DNA from: Escarpia spicata
Lineage: Eukaryota > Annelida > Polychaeta > Sabellida > Siboglinidae
Length of the DNA stretch: 64,000 bases
Reading direction: 5' to 3'
Assembly: GCA_963995525.1 (NCBI GenBank)
Contig: OZ023209.1
Span: 11,148,152-11,212,151 of the forward strand
The notes under the pieces are model-generated. The model did not search any database. It worked only from the letters and a program-made list of their open reading frames with translations, and was not told where the DNA came from. Positions within the stretch are counted from its first letter, which is position 1. Each line of letters starts with the position of its first letter. Both the position numbers and the translations under genes were made by a program. Positions 25,010 through 36,632 of the stretch are shown here, one piece after another.

Positions 25010-25655
25010 AAGATAATAACTGCAGGACGGTTGCCAGGGGAACGATTTACAAAGGTGTCTTGAGCAATGGAGGGAAGCAGTGCACCTGCATTGCGTTGGC
25101 TTTCTTCGCGTTCTGGCACATTCGTGCAGCAACGGTTATGAATAACTCGGCTATTGACTCCATATTAAAAGAAGGCGCACGTGTCTACAGTGCCACTGAT
25201 CAAGCCGCAGGGGACTATCTTCTCATCACGGATATTCCCGAAGTGGTCCACGTCTGGGATAATGACTTTTCCGCAACAAAGCACGACATGCCCTTTGCTG
25301 GTGCACTCGCAATAGAAACATAGAAAGTATCGGCGCTGACACGAATGACATTTTAAGTTGGCTGATGCTCTGAAAAGAGGATTCGACGTTGCCGCGACGC
25401 GTTTTCACACCATTAGGGATAGTCCAAGCTACACAATTGCGATACTAGCGCATACTGATGGTATACGTTTATGATTTGACTCGCATAGTTACAACAACAA
25501 GGGGGGGGTGTATTAGATTGCTCTGTTGTACTACTCTCCGTGACATCTTTGGATAACGTGGTGCTGTATATTAATCGCCTTGCAAAGTCACTAAAATGTG
25601 ATGGTCTAACACCTTTCGTGGTCAGCCCAGTCAAAATTGGCATACGTCTTTAAAA
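25010..25655 (+). pseudogene. Cysteine-protease-like (C76/OTU-like) remnant
   Basis: The frame to 25323 contains GTIYKGVLSNGGKQCTCIAL, in which GKQC (Cys codon 25081-25083) looks like a papain-fold Gln-x/Cys active site. It continues with IDSILKEGARVYSA and DYLLITDIPEVV. After a stop and shift the protein resumes with FKLADALKRGF, YTIAILAHTDGIRL, a stop, then FDSHS (His codon 25484-25486), the expected catalytic His, and VTSLDNVVLYINRL. This Cys-then-DSHS layout resembles the C76/OTU-like protease domain that I recall from large invertebrate transposon-associated proteins. At least two stops and one frameshift make it a pseudogene. No helicase or other partner domain is visible nearby. Confidence 0.5.
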
Positions 25656-25789
25656 ACGTTCTTTGCAAGATTAACCTAACACAAGCAGCACAACGCTATC
25701 AAAGAAGATATAATATATGACAACCGTGACCAGTGCTACTGTAACACAGCAATTCAAGCCAACTGATATAGGACACTACTTCGGGCGAC

Positions 25790-27660
25790 CTCTCTACATC
25801 CATTTGTGATCATCTGAAATTCGAACTTCTGACTAATCACGATGTACCATCCAGTCAAACAGAGTTCCCTGTTGAAAACAAGCATGGCAGATGTCGCACA
25901 TTCAATATACCTTGGTTAACCAGATATAAAGGTTTAGTATGTTCACGTGTGATGCAAGGTGGCATGTGTGTATATTGTGTACTATTCGGTAAGCAACAAT
26001 CAGCAGGCATTCTAATGAAACGGCCTTACAGTGGAAACTCACAAAACATCAGCCGTCTTGGGGATTCACTTCGAAGGAAAGGACAGTAAGGTAAATGTTT
26101 CCATGCACAAGCTTTTGTAGCCGCAATGGAATTTAAAAAGTAATGGATGGAAAGCAGGCCTCGGTAAATCGACAGATAGACCGCGATCTTCAAGAAATAG
26201 TGCTAGCAAACAGAGCAAAAGTGATGCCTATCGTCAAAACCATCATATTTTGTTGGAGACAGAATATATCTCTACGTGGACATCGTGATGATGGCAAACA
26301 TGTGACCGCACTGGGTCATAATCCAGGAAACGTCCAGGCTATACCCCAGTGCAGAGTAGAAGGAGGTGACGAAACACTTAGACAACATTTTTTTACTGCT
26401 GATTCACGTGATCAAAAACTAGTGTCTCGGTGTGGTGACTTCACTCGTGATGGTATCCTGGAGGAAGTTCGTCAGGCAGGATTTAATTCTCTATCAGCTG
26501 ACGAAGCTGTTGATAGAGTGAATCATAGCAAATTACACTAGGACTGCGTTTCTGCGATGCAAGTGATGAGACCAGGGAAGAGTTTGTAGTGTTTGTGGTC
26601 TGTCTGTTTATGGCGGGTGACGCCTTAGCTGAAACGATTATCAACAAAATCGAGAACGACTGGAATATAACGGGAAATATGGCCGGCTCGCAAAGTGGAA
26701 CAGCAACAAGAATACGGGAGAAAAGACCAAAAGCCATGTACACCCATTGTTCTAGCCACTAAGTGAACCTTGCTTTAGTTAAAGCAATGAGTATTACCGC
26801 CGTTAGGAAAATGATGGACACCGAAGAAGCAATGCAATCTGGAGAAATGGATTGAAGAAATCCAGGAGGGTGAGGCAGATAATGTGAAAATAAAGGAACT
26901 CTGTCGTACCCGGTGGGTTGTACGACATGATGCGTTCAATATCTTCATCGGTTTACACGAGTGCATTGTCAACTACCGGGAGGAAACACGTCACAGCAGG
27001 GAAGAGTGGAATGCACAAAGCGCGAATGATGCCACGATGCTTCATCTTTCCACCACACAATTTCCCTTCATTGGGATATCATGGCATATGTACAACCAAT
27101 CAGTGTCAGTTTGAAATAAAAAACAATTGACATTGTCAAAGCGATTAACCAGATTAAGAATCTGATTGGTGCGCTGCAGGACATTAGGGACAATGTGGAA
27201 AGTTTCCAAGACGAGTTGTACTCCAGGATGACTAAGATGGGGGAAAGAGTAGGAGTGAAACCTTCACAACCCCGCAAATGTGGACGTCAGCGAATCCGTG
27301 ATACTGCTCCAGCCGAGGAGACCAAGGAGCATTACAAGCGCATTATAAAACAATACCTACGCTTGACCAGTTGCTAATGGCGTTGCACAGTAGAGTTTTA
27401 GAAGAGCAGCATGCCTTCACTCGGGCATTCTACCTAGTACTATCACTGATCCGACACACGGCCGAATAAGTCGTCTTTGAAAACATGGGCGAGTTTTTAG
27501 CTGTTTTCGAGGGATATCTACCAAGTCCATGCAACATGGATTCCGAGTTACCCTGATGGCAAAGACGATGGCGGCAGGATGATGCCACGGAGCTGCCCAA
27601 CAATATTTTGGCAGATTGACAAGCCGCCAAGTGATTGGTCATTTGTATCAGGTCACAGCG
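25790..27660 (+). pseudogene. hAT transposase pseudogene (ZMYM1-like, DUF4371 type)
   Basis: The reading order across frames is as follows. First comes a TTF-type zinc-finger-like segment (NIPWLTRYKGLVCS, GGMCVYCVLFG, 25900-25990). Next is an ORF with ASVNRQIDR, ISLRGHRDD, NPGNVQA, ILEEVRQAGFNSLSADEAVD (26143-26541), whose ADE-VD matches the first catalytic Asp of hAT transposases. Then come GDALAETIINKIE, MYTHCSSH followed by VNLALVKA, and CRTRWVVRHDAFNIF (26884-26950). The C-terminal part reads IGALQDIRDNVESF and QRIRDTAPAEETKEHYKR (27150-27350). These are the conserved steps of ZMYM1-like hAT proteins. Several frameshifts and stops break it. No terminal repeats were identified for this copy. 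Confidence 0.8.
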
Positions 27661-27861
27661 TAGTCTTACTGTACAACGTTACGTACTAGCCTAGTAGCAA
27701 AGTGAAGCTAGATTGGAATGAAAGAGCTACTTAATATGTTACGTTGCATAGTCTACTATCAGTTGTATGTCATAATTAAAGACGCAAAAACTGACATGGA
27801 TTATGTTGCAATGCTTATATTCTACATGAACCGTCCATGAACTTGGCTTTTATCACAGACC

Positions 27862-27960
27862 TAATAATAATAATAAACTTTATTTATACACCATCAAATC
27901 CGGGACTAATGACCCCCGTTCACGGGTGTTTACAAATTGCCAATCATATAAGAAACATAA
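27862..27960 (-). repeat. Probable LINE/SINE 3' tail with TTATTA repeat
   Basis: On the minus strand the sequence ends GGTGTATAAATAAAGTTTATTATTATTA, a 3' terminus type with short tandem TTATTA units. The upstream body (to about 27960) contains ACCCGTGAACGGGGGTCATTAG with an internal inverted repeat. No coding part was found. Confidence 0.4.
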
Positions 27961-29620
27961 AAACACTTTTAAGAGAACAAATAAGAAAATAAATTAAATT
28001 AGCAAACAATATCCTAGTATATAGTGTATGCATATATATATAAGCCTAAGTATAGTAAAATTACGGGTAAATGCAATGATAAAATAAACGATTAGCAAAA
28101 GTGCTGAACAGCTGAACCTACTGGAAAAATATATATATAATAAAAATATATATATAAATAAATACAAAATAAATAAAATAAAAGCCTAATTTACATTAAA
28201 TAATTTGATTAGATACTAAACCTACGCACATCTATCCACATTCTGCTTAGGCTAAGTCTATGGTTTGTAGACGGGTGGGATAGGAGGAATGAAGCGTCGA
28301 CGGTGATGACCATTCAGTGGACCTCCCCCTTCAAACGCTGCTGGATCATGCACAGGGTAGTGCAGAATGAACAATAACTAACAGAATACAACAAAACAAA
28401 ACCAAGTTTGCGTTTTCGGGCTTAAACTATAATAGTTGCAGCCAAATTAATCGAAAACTTTCAGAGATGGGTATTTTGTTGAGTAGTATGTGATTTGTCA
28501 TTCATTGAATTACGTCTCTCGTCTTCCGAAACTGTTGTTTCCACGTGATGGTGTCAGTCATGTATACCCTACAGCATAATGGAAAGGATTTAGGCTTGGT
28601 ATATTGTAATTTATTTACGTTACAACCATGTTATTATTTTTTGTTTTAGTAATGTTTTATTACCAAGTTAATATATAAACATACGATTTGCAAAATACAT
28701 GCAATTCATGGTGCAGAAGTTAAAAGTCACCAAAACCATCCTCGCAAGCCACGGCTCTCGAGATTTGCAAAAGTAACCCTGGCAGATCTCTTACGAGAAG
28801 TGCGGAACTTAGCCGAGTCAAACTAGTAACTGACTTCGTCAGTCGCGACTGCATTACCCGTGAGAACAGCGCAAATACACGTCTAAATTTCAAGACGAAT
28901 AAGCGACTTCTGGGAATCACAATATAATGACCCGTTCGCCCATTAGACGAGCAGCTGAACAGTATTGTGTATTCGAATAATTGCTTCTAATTCCTAAACA
29001 TTGCATGTAACACGAGCCACGTTTGGTTGAAATTAGTTTTATTATGTCCACCTGACCTGCCGAGATCCACTGTTCTAGTGAGCAATTTCATAGGCTGAGT
29101 TTAAATTCAGAGATTTGCAAATCGATTAGCCAGGGGGTAGTGCTGGCTGGCACTGACGTAATCAGCAGCAGCGACCTATGGCGCGCGAGGATGACCATAA
29201 CGGAAGTTCGTTGTGTATATTCGCTTTTCCTAATACACGGTTTCATAGTTTGAATTATATGGGCATATTATAGTCGGGTCACACAATCGGTGTAACAGTT
29301 CAAGTCGAATAAAATAAAACATAATCGACCGTTGGATCGCTACAGCCTATACTAATTTTAAACGCATTTTCAGTAATCATCCGATACGTATATAGAAATA
29401 TTAAAATACGCTATCTCCAGATATCCATTGCTATTCGCGATCATTTCCACCACTCACAGGCGAACTAGATCGATTTTACTTGACTTAACCTTTGAACTTT
29501 GAATCTGTGATTGCGTGTATTGATATACACGGTATACACGGTGTGACGTCACAATCTTAAGTATGAGCTTGACCGCCGTATTGGCTCGATTTAGTATAGC
29601 AATCGTGTTTTCATAGGTTT
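27961..29620. other. Non-coding stretch; CRE-like palindrome at 29544
   Basis: AT-rich with no recognised gene. TGACGTCA at 29544-29551 is a perfect CRE-type octamer, but no transcription unit is evident beside it. Confidence 0.4.
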
Positions 29621-29624
29621 TTTA

Positions 29625-29945
29625 AGGCAACGTTCCGTAAACCCTGGCCCGCGGGCGAAATGTGGCCCACAGACGGTTCCCAACTGCCCCGCGAGACCCG
29701 CGGTAAGAATTGGAAATTGTCAAGAACAAAACAAAATTGTCATGTTCTATCAAACAGTATGTAGAGTTCGCTGGCTGAGCCGTGGAGCGGTTCTGGCGAG
29801 ATATGCGATACTTCAGTGAGTTATTTTTCCAAGGAATTGGCCGGCAGCTCCGGTGGAAGATACCGAGTTTCGAGTTCGGCTTTGTAATCTGACATTCATT
29901 GAATTTGCTGCCCGAGAAGCAGAGAATATGAAGAAACACTGATTA
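29625..29945 (+). repeat. hAT-like fragment with GGCCCGCGGGC motif
   Basis: CCCTGGCCCGCGGGCGAAATGTGGCCC (29641-29667) resembles the subterminal GC-rich part of many hAT-family repeats. A short frame at 29763-29820 reads VRWLSRGAVLARYAIL, a motif conserved in GTF2I/ZBED-like hAT transposases. Both are short, and the piece is a degraded remnant. Confidence 0.4.
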
Positions 29946-30599
29946 GTAACGTGTAGAAGTAGTGAAAGTTTCGACATAAAGTTGTCGCCCTACAAAATTC
30001 ATGCCAAGAACAACGACTTTCTACATTTCAAGTTCGCCTGATAATTCTGCAATGAAGATGATCGCCAATCGAAGATGCCAACCGGGTGTTTGTCGATGTT
30101 CTGGACAGCCTACAGACCGAATTCCTCAGACAATGTTTCACATAATAATGTAACTAAATACGCGTAAATTTGTAATATTTATATTTGAGTTTTGTGGGTA
30201 AATCCCCAACTATATATCTCCCTGCGAAATAATGACCATTTGGTCGCCAACGGAGCACGTGCGAAGTTACGCGCCATTACACTTCATGAATATTAATAAT
30301 GTCCGCCAAGCCGCTAATAAGCTAATCTAGCCTTCACTGACGGGGTGCCAGATCGGATATAAAGCGAGACTGCGGATTTACATTTGTGTCAGTAGGCTGC
30401 GTTTAGTGAAACGCTGTACACGTTGCGTGAACAGTTGCGTCAAACACTCCAAGTCACGGAGAAAGAGAAAATAAGTTGACACTTTTGTAATTCAATTGTT
30501 AGGTGAGCTACTGGCAAATGTGCATCTACTGATCTACTGACCTAGATTAAAGATTTAGCCAAAAAATGAAGTTAGTTAGAATTACCGTTATCTAGCTTG
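29946..30599. other. Non-coding; possible TATA promoter upstream of family B
   Basis: GGATATAAAGCGAG at 30355-30368 could serve as a TATA box for a transcript beginning near 30390. Nothing proves promoter activity. No gene is seen before the family-B element. Confidence 0.3.
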
Positions 30600-32735
30600 C
30601 CTGTTGACTTCGGTTTGTTTCAATGGCAATGTCAATGTGCGCTGTTTCTTAGTTGGACGAAGATTGCGGCGGTGTCGAGTCAATATGCTTAGCGACAAAA
30701 GAGTCGAAAAACTAAATGCAGAAGAAGATACAGCTTTTCAGAAAGCGATTGCTGATGTGATGATGCACATAAAAACAACCTTAATTCAACGGGTGGCAGA
30801 AGGTAACTTCCTGGGTGGTCAAAACAAGTTGAACACCTGAAACGGGAGGGTATTTTCTGGCATCGACAGTGGCGAGCAGTGGGAAAGCCTCATCTGGGTG
30901 AGATTACACACATGAGGCATATAACAAGAGCTCGGTATCATAGGGCTGTTAGACATATGAGAGAGGATGACAGTATTCGTACTACTAGATGGCCGAAGCC
31001 AATAGTGAAACTAGAAACCGGGACTTTGAGGTACGACGGATAAAGGGCAGAAATAAATTATTGCCTTCAATTATTGATGGTGTGGTAGGTGATGAAGAAA
31101 TAGCACACATTTGTTCCGATAAATATAATCACCTCTACAACAGTGTCATATGATGTTGAAGACATGAGTGCTATAAATACGGAGATAAACAAGAAGATTA
31201 AAGAAAATATTGCGTATGATATATCAGTGGATGAGGTTATCGAAGGTGTCCAGCGACTGAAGCTGGGTAAATCGGATGGTGAAGAGGGTCTCAATTCTGA
31301 TCATATTATACATGGTCCGAAAATACTATTTGTGCTGTTAGCATTAATTTTTAACAGTATGTTGATACATGGTTTTAGCCCCGACTCAATGTTAGTGGGA
31401 ACTATGGTTCCTATACCAAAAGACCAGAGAGAATCAGCATTGTTGCCAAACTGTTTGATGTTGTTGTACTATCCAAGGAACAAAGTGCGCTTGCAATATC
31501 GCATTTGCAATTTGGATTTAAACCAAATATGTCCACTACTGACTGCACATATGTTATGATGGACACAATCAGTTATTATAATGCAAATGGCAGTACTGTG
31601 TATGCACTCATGTTAGATGCCAGCAAAGCATTCGACAGGGTCAATTATTGTAAGATTTTTAGCCTACTTCTAAAACGCAAGGTATCACCTCTGGCATTAA
31701 GACAGCTGTTGTACTAAAAAAAACGTCAAGTAAGATGGGGCTCCAGTATGTCATCCCAGTTTACTGCATGTAATGGAGTCCAACAGGAAGCAATTCTTTC
31801 TCCTATTCTTTTCTCCATATACATGGATGGATTGTTTGAACAGTTAGAAAAGAGTGGAGTGGGATGCCACATGGACAACCACTATACGGGTTGCGTCGGA
31901 TACGCACATATGATCTCACTTTGCTAACACCCACAAGATTTGGACTCAAGGTTTTAATTGATATATGCGAAAATAATGCAGACAAATACTGTGTAAATTT
32001 TAACGGTATTAAGAGTAGATAATTGATTTTTAGAGGTCGTAGCTGTAAACCCGACAACTGAACTGTGTTTTTTAATGATACCGAGGACAGTTCCCAAGAT
32101 GTTGTACATTTGAGCCATCATATATCCGTTGTTAATAAGGATAGTCTATTCACCGATGGCACTGCCAAATTCTGGAGAGGGTATACTATGTTCATGGCCG
32201 ATTTCGGTCATATTAAGACGAATGTAAAGTGCAATTTATTTAAACAATATTGCTGCTCTTATTATGAAGCCCCGCAGTGGGATCTTCAGACTAAGAGTGT
32301 TGGCACTATTTGCACTATATGTAGAAAAGCGCTTAGAACGTTCTGGGGGCTAACATCACTTACACACGGTGATGTTATAGCATAGTTATCGGATAGTTTG
32401 CCTTTATTGGTAATCTTAAAGCAACGGTTCTGCAAATTCATTCATAAATCCATGAACCACAATTCACCGATTTTAAGCATTCTTGCTAAGTTGTCCATTG
32501 TAAATCCATGGTCAAATTGTAGCTCAAACTACCGTTATATCTTAAGTGAATGTGATGCTATGTACGACGTATTTACGTATGATATTGGCCGTGTGTGGCA
32601 GGCTGGTTTGTCCAACGTAACAATATCGAACGTGAACTTATTATCGAAAATGTTAGACATCAGGAATGGTATTAAGACGTGCAATATTTTAGACGACGTT
32701 GATGTCGACCGTATCATTACGGAAATCTCTGTATT
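30600..32735 (+). pseudogene. Non-LTR retrotransposon ORF2 remnant (family B)
   Basis: Assembled across frames, the N-terminal side reads LPGWSKQVEHLKREGIFWHRQW and ITRARYHRAVRHMRED (30810-30970). A pre-RT region follows (SVDEVIEGVQRLKLGKSDGEEGLNSDH, 31220-31300). Next come MVPIPKDQ, LQFGFKPNMSTTDCTYV (31505-31550), motif A MLDASKAFDRVNYCK (31610-31650) and motif B NGVQQEAILSPILFSIYMDGL, where GVKQGG-type residues are changed. The YADDM equivalent reads GYAHMISL, so the catalytic Asp pair is lost. The C-terminal domain (VVHLSHHIS, FWRGYTMFMADFGH, YCCSYYEAPQWDL, 32100-32290) is well preserved. No intact endonuclease is visible. At the 3' side the frame runs directly into family C. Confidence 0.82.
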
Positions 32736-33695
32736 AAAAACAAACTGTACAATTGCCATTTTAATGTGCGACAATAAAGATATTATTAAATGTATCTGCT
32801 CAGCACACCACGATTATGTCAACAACATAATTGGCAAGACTATGACTGAAAACCCAAAATCTTTCTGGTCATACGTAAAACTCACTCGCACAGAAAACCT
32901 AGGAATCCCAACACTTAAAACTTCTGATAAAATGTGCAACACAGATCACGATAAGGCGGAGGCATTGAAAATGCATTTCCAAAGCGTATTTAGTAAGCAA
33001 ACACATACACAAATGCACAGTAAAGGTCCATCTCCATATACCTCCATTTCTCATTAACACATAAAGCCATGAACTGCCGGCATAGCCAAACAATTATCTC
33101 ATTTAAGCCCATCAAAAGCATGCGGTCCTGATGAAATGTCACCTCGTTTCCTTAAGATTGTTGTAAATGAACTAGCTCCAGCTCTTAAATGTCTATTCCA
33201 GCAATCTTATAACCAAGCAACAGTCCCGAAACATTGGCGCCAAGCACTGGTTACAGCAATTCATAAGGGCGGTCCAAAATCAGACATCTCTAACTACCGA
33301 ACGACATCCTTGAACTGCTTGTGCTGTAAAATCATGGAACACGTAATCCTAAGTCATGTCGCCAAACATCTTAGCACTCATAACATCCTTACTAATGAAC
33401 AACATGGATTAAGGAATTGCGTCTCTACTGTAACACAACTCATAAACTCAACTAATGACTGGTCAGACACACTAAATTAAAAAGGTCAGACAAATTTAAT
33501 ATTATTAGACTTCGGTAAAGCGTTTGATAAAGTTGCTCATCACCACCTATCACATCAACTAAATTACTATGGCATCCGAAACAAGTCTCTTGGCTGGATC
33601 AATAGCTTCTTATCACATCGTACACAATCTGTTTCAGTCAATGGCACACATTCTTCCTCAGGTATCTGTCATGGGGCCGGTCCTATTCCTCCTGT
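32736..33695 (+). pseudogene. CR1-like LINE, family C, 5' half (reverse transcriptase)
   Basis: The frame reads AHHDYVNNIIGKTM and ENPKSFWSYVKLT (32790-32890), then KACGPDEMSPRFLKIV, PKHWRQALVTAIHKGG, SNYRTTSLNCLC (normally NYRPISLT), NEQHGLRN and TQLINSTNDWS (33110-33475). A stop follows, then LILLDFGKAFDKVAHHHLSHQL (motif A) and SFLSHRTQSVSVNG. It stops at GPVLFLL, where family D is inserted. The missing continuation is found at 36709-37440, so the two pieces are one element split in two. Confidence 0.88.
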
Positions 33696-33729
33696 TGACA
33701 GTGGGACAGGCTGCATCTATTTAAACTAG

Positions 33730-34545
33730 ATTCGCAGGGGGGGATTCACAGAGAAGCCTGAAACTGGAGGCATAGATAAAGACAGCAGAAATAAATCGGC
33801 AAAGAACAGCCTGGAAAACTGTTCTGAATCAGGATATAAATGCATTTGTTTAAATGCAAGGAGCATAGTAAACAAAAGAAGTGAACTAAACATTATGGTA
33901 GAAGATATTGACCCTCACATAATAGGTATAACCGAATCGTGGGCCACCACTGACATATCAGATGCCGAATTGGGACTAACAGGATATGTAATGTTTAGGA
34001 AAGATAGAATATGAAGAAAGGGAGGTGGAGTTATTTTATATATTAAAGAATCTATCCAGGCTTATGAAATAAAATTAGAAAGAGAAGCAGATTGCGAAGA
34101 AGCTGTTTGGTGTAACATAGTTACAGGAAACTCAACGTTAACAGTTGGGTTAGTTTATCGAAGTCCAAACATAAGCATAGAAGAGAATGAAAAAATACAA
34201 AACGCTATAAGGGAAGTAAGCAAACGGAACTGTATTATTATGGGGGACTTTAACCATGGGCATATACAATGGAAATCTCTACAGAGTATGGGGAGTGAGG
34301 ACCACAAGTTTTTAGTTTTAGTACAAGATAGTTTCCTTTCTCAACATGTGCTAGAACCAACCAGGGGAGAGAATGTGTTAGACTTAGTTTTGTCCTCACA
34401 GAAAGAATAAGTTGACAATGTCAAGATATGTGAGCCACTGGGGAGTAGTGATCACAACCAGATACATTTTACCATCAAAGTAAAATCAGAAAGGAATAGT
34501 AAAAAGCAGTATAGGAGAAATTTCCACAAAGGAAGGTATAAGGAC
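33730..34545 (+). pseudogene. APE-type endonuclease of family D (two stops)
   Basis: The motif order is CICLNARSIVNKRSEL (motif with Asn), IIGITESWATT (catalytic Glu), GGGVILYIKES, GLVYRSPN, CIIMGDFNHGHIQW (GDFN), NVLDLVLSS and SSDHNQIHF (SDH). In-frame stops are TGA at 34012-34014 and TAA at 34408-34410. In copy 1 the aligned codons are sense codons, so both look like single-base changes. A frameshift at the G-run near 33735-33742 breaks the very start. Without these the frame would continue directly into the 673-aa reverse transcriptase. I describe the breaks only. Confidence 0.88.
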
Positions 34546-36567
34546 ATGAGGAAATATTTAGCAAAGATAGACTGGAATAACACACTGAAGAATAAGACAG
34601 CAACCGAATGCTGGAATATCTTAAATAGTGAAATTAAGTGCATAGTCGATAAATTTGTACCTTTAAAAAAACAAGGGAAACGGTCTAAAAAGAAACACTT
34701 ATCGAAAGAAGCCATTAGAAAAATTAAGTATAAACAAATGATGTGGAAGTCATATAGATGTACTGGAAATGATGAAGACTACAACATTTATAAAGAAGCA
34801 CTTAATCAAGCTACAGCTGAAATTAGAAATTCAAAGAGAAGCTATGAAAAAAAATTAGCTAGTAATATAAAACATGACAGTAAGAGTTGTTATGCGTATA
34901 TTCGAAGCAAACAGAAAGTTCAGGATAAGGTCGGTCCTCTAGAAGATAGTGCTGGAAATACAATATCAGAGGGATTCTTAATGGCAGAAGACCTGAATGA
35001 GTATTTTAGTTCAGTGTTTACCAGGGAAGATATTAGTTCACTGCCAGTACCAGAGGCTAAGTTCAAGGGGGCAGATTCAGACTATTTAGGACAGTTAGTT
35101 GTAACCTCGGAAATGGTAGCTAAGAAAATAAGGGCTATGAAGGATAATAAATCACCTGGAGTGGACGGGATTCCGCCCAAACTACTATTGGAAATTGTAG
35201 AACAAATTAGCGCACCGCTTGCAACAGTTTTCAATTTGTCATTAGAAGAGGGAGTGGTTCCTTTAGAATGGAAAGAGGCAAACATTATACCGTTATTTAA
35301 AAAAGGTTCGAGAAACAAGTCAGAGAACTATAGACCAGTGAGTTTAACATCAGTGATTTGCAAATTATTAGAAAGACTAATTAAAGATCACATGGTGGAT
35401 TTTCTTGTTAAACATAACTTGATAAACCCATCTCAACATGGGTTTTTAAAAGCGAGGTCATGCTTAACAAATATGTTATGTTTTTTGGAAGACATCACTA
35501 GGTGGGTAGATGAGGGATCACCAGTAGATATCATATATTTAGATTTTCAAAAAGCTTTCGACAAAGTACCACATCAAAGATTACTCCTTAAGCTAAAGGC
35601 CCATGGCATAGGAAATGATATAATAAACTGGATAGAAAAATGGCTGAATGACAGAAGACAACGTGTAGTAGTTGATGGGGAGGCTTCAAACTGGAAATCG
35701 GTATTGAGTGGGGTACCACAGGGATCAGTACTAGGACCTATATTATTCTTAATATATATCAACGATTTGGACGATGATATAACAAGCAAGGTGTTGAAAT
35801 TTGCGGATGATACAAAAGTGTTTAGAAGGATTAAAAGTGATGGAGACAGACAGCATTTACAAGATGATCTTGATAGGTTGATCAAATGGTCTGAAAAGTG
35901 GCAAATGCTGTTCAATTTTGGGAAATGTAAATGCCTCCACACAGGTCATGGGAATGAAGAGGTAAAATATAAAATGGGGGGTACTGTTCTAAGTACTACT
36001 GTAAAAGAAAAGGACTTAGGGTTAACCATTAGTGCTGATATGAAGGTTTCAGAGCAGTGCGGAATTGCAGCGTCAAAGGGAAATCAAATCCTTGGATTAA
36101 TTAGGCGAAATATAGCGTATAAGAAAAAAGAATTAATAGTACCGCTGTACAAAACAATAGTGAGGCCTCATTTAGAATATTGTATACAAGCATGGAGGCC
36201 ATATCGCAAGAAGGACATAGATATGCTAGAAAGAGTACAGAGGAGAGCGACTAAAATGATACAAAATCTGAGGGATCTTAGTTACGAAATACGCCTAAAA
36301 GAATGTGGTTTAACAACACTAGAGACCAGGAGATTGAGAGGAGATCACATAGAAGTGTTTAAAATATTGAATGGTTATGAAAATATTGATAGAAACATTT
36401 TTTTCTCCGTTAAGAAAGATAGAAGGACCAGAGGACATGAAGCTACATTAGTAAAGGAGCAGTGTAGATTAGATATAAGAAAGTTCTCATTCTCACAAAG
36501 GACTGTAAATGAATGGAACAGATTATCTCCTGATTGTGTTGGTGCTAGTAGCGTGAATATGTTTTAA
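34546..36567 (+). CDS. CR1-type reverse transcriptase, intact 673-aa frame (family D)
   Basis: This is the largest open frame of the window. The ATG at 34546 is internal to the original ORF2, after the endonuclease. Order: a basic linker (residues 1-170), pre-RT segment DNKSPGVDGIPPKLLLEIV (about 200-220), EANIIPLFKKGSRNKSENYRPVSLTS (about 245-270), LINPSQHGFLKARSC (about 300), motif A YLDFQKAFDKV with Asp near 333, motif B SGVPQGSVLGPILFLIYIND (about 388), motif C FADD at 419-422, GKCKCLHTGH, a thumb region with DLGLTISADM, and a C-terminal IVRPHLEYCIQAWRPY with WNRLSPDCVGASSVNMF. All reverse-transcriptase catalytic residues are present. In the family this enzyme copies the element RNA at a nicked target. 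The truncated 5' end and endonuclease stops make autonomous activity unlikely. Confidence 0.9.
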   Translation: MRKYLAKIDWNNTLKNKTATECWNILNSEIKCIVDKFVPLKKQGKRSKKKHLSKEAIRKIKYKQMMWKSYRCTGNDEDYNIYKEALNQATAEIRNSKRSYEKKLASNIKHDSKSCYAYIRSKQKVQDKVGPLEDSAGNTISEGFLMAEDLNEYFSSVFTREDISSLPVPEAKFKGADSDYLGQLVVTSEMVAKKIRAMKDNKSPGVDGIPPKLLLEIVEQISAPLATVFNLSLEEGVVPLEWKEANIIPLFKKGSRNKSENYRPVSLTSVICKLLERLIKDHMVDFLVKHNLINPSQHGFLKARSCLTNMLCFLEDITRWVDEGSPVDIIYLDFQKAFDKVPHQRLLLKLKAHGIGNDIINWIEKWLNDRRQRVVVDGEASNWKSVLSGVPQGSVLGPILFLIYINDLDDDITSKVLKFADDTKVFRRIKSDGDRQHLQDDLDRLIKWSEKWQMLFNFGKCKCLHTGHGNEEVKYKMGGTVLSTTVKEKDLGLTISADMKVSEQCGIAASKGNQILGLIRRNIAYKKKELIVPLYKTIVRPHLEYCIQAWRPYRKKDIDMLERVQRRATKMIQNLRDLSYEIRLKECGLTTLETRRLRGDHIEVFKILNGYENIDRNIFFSVKKDRRTRGHEATLVKEQCRLDIRKFSFSQRTVNEWNRLSPDCVGASSVNMF

Positions 36568-36632
36568 AATAAAATCGACACACACCTTAAAAAGGCGGGA
36601 TACATGTAGATAAAAAGTATTGGACTCTCGAT

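Noticed and set aside
20491..27660. Single 7-kb hAT element from the 20491 terminus to the transposase at 25790-27660
   Set aside because: No matching right-hand terminus was found, and the interval contains an L2 3' end and a protease remnant, so linkage is not supported.
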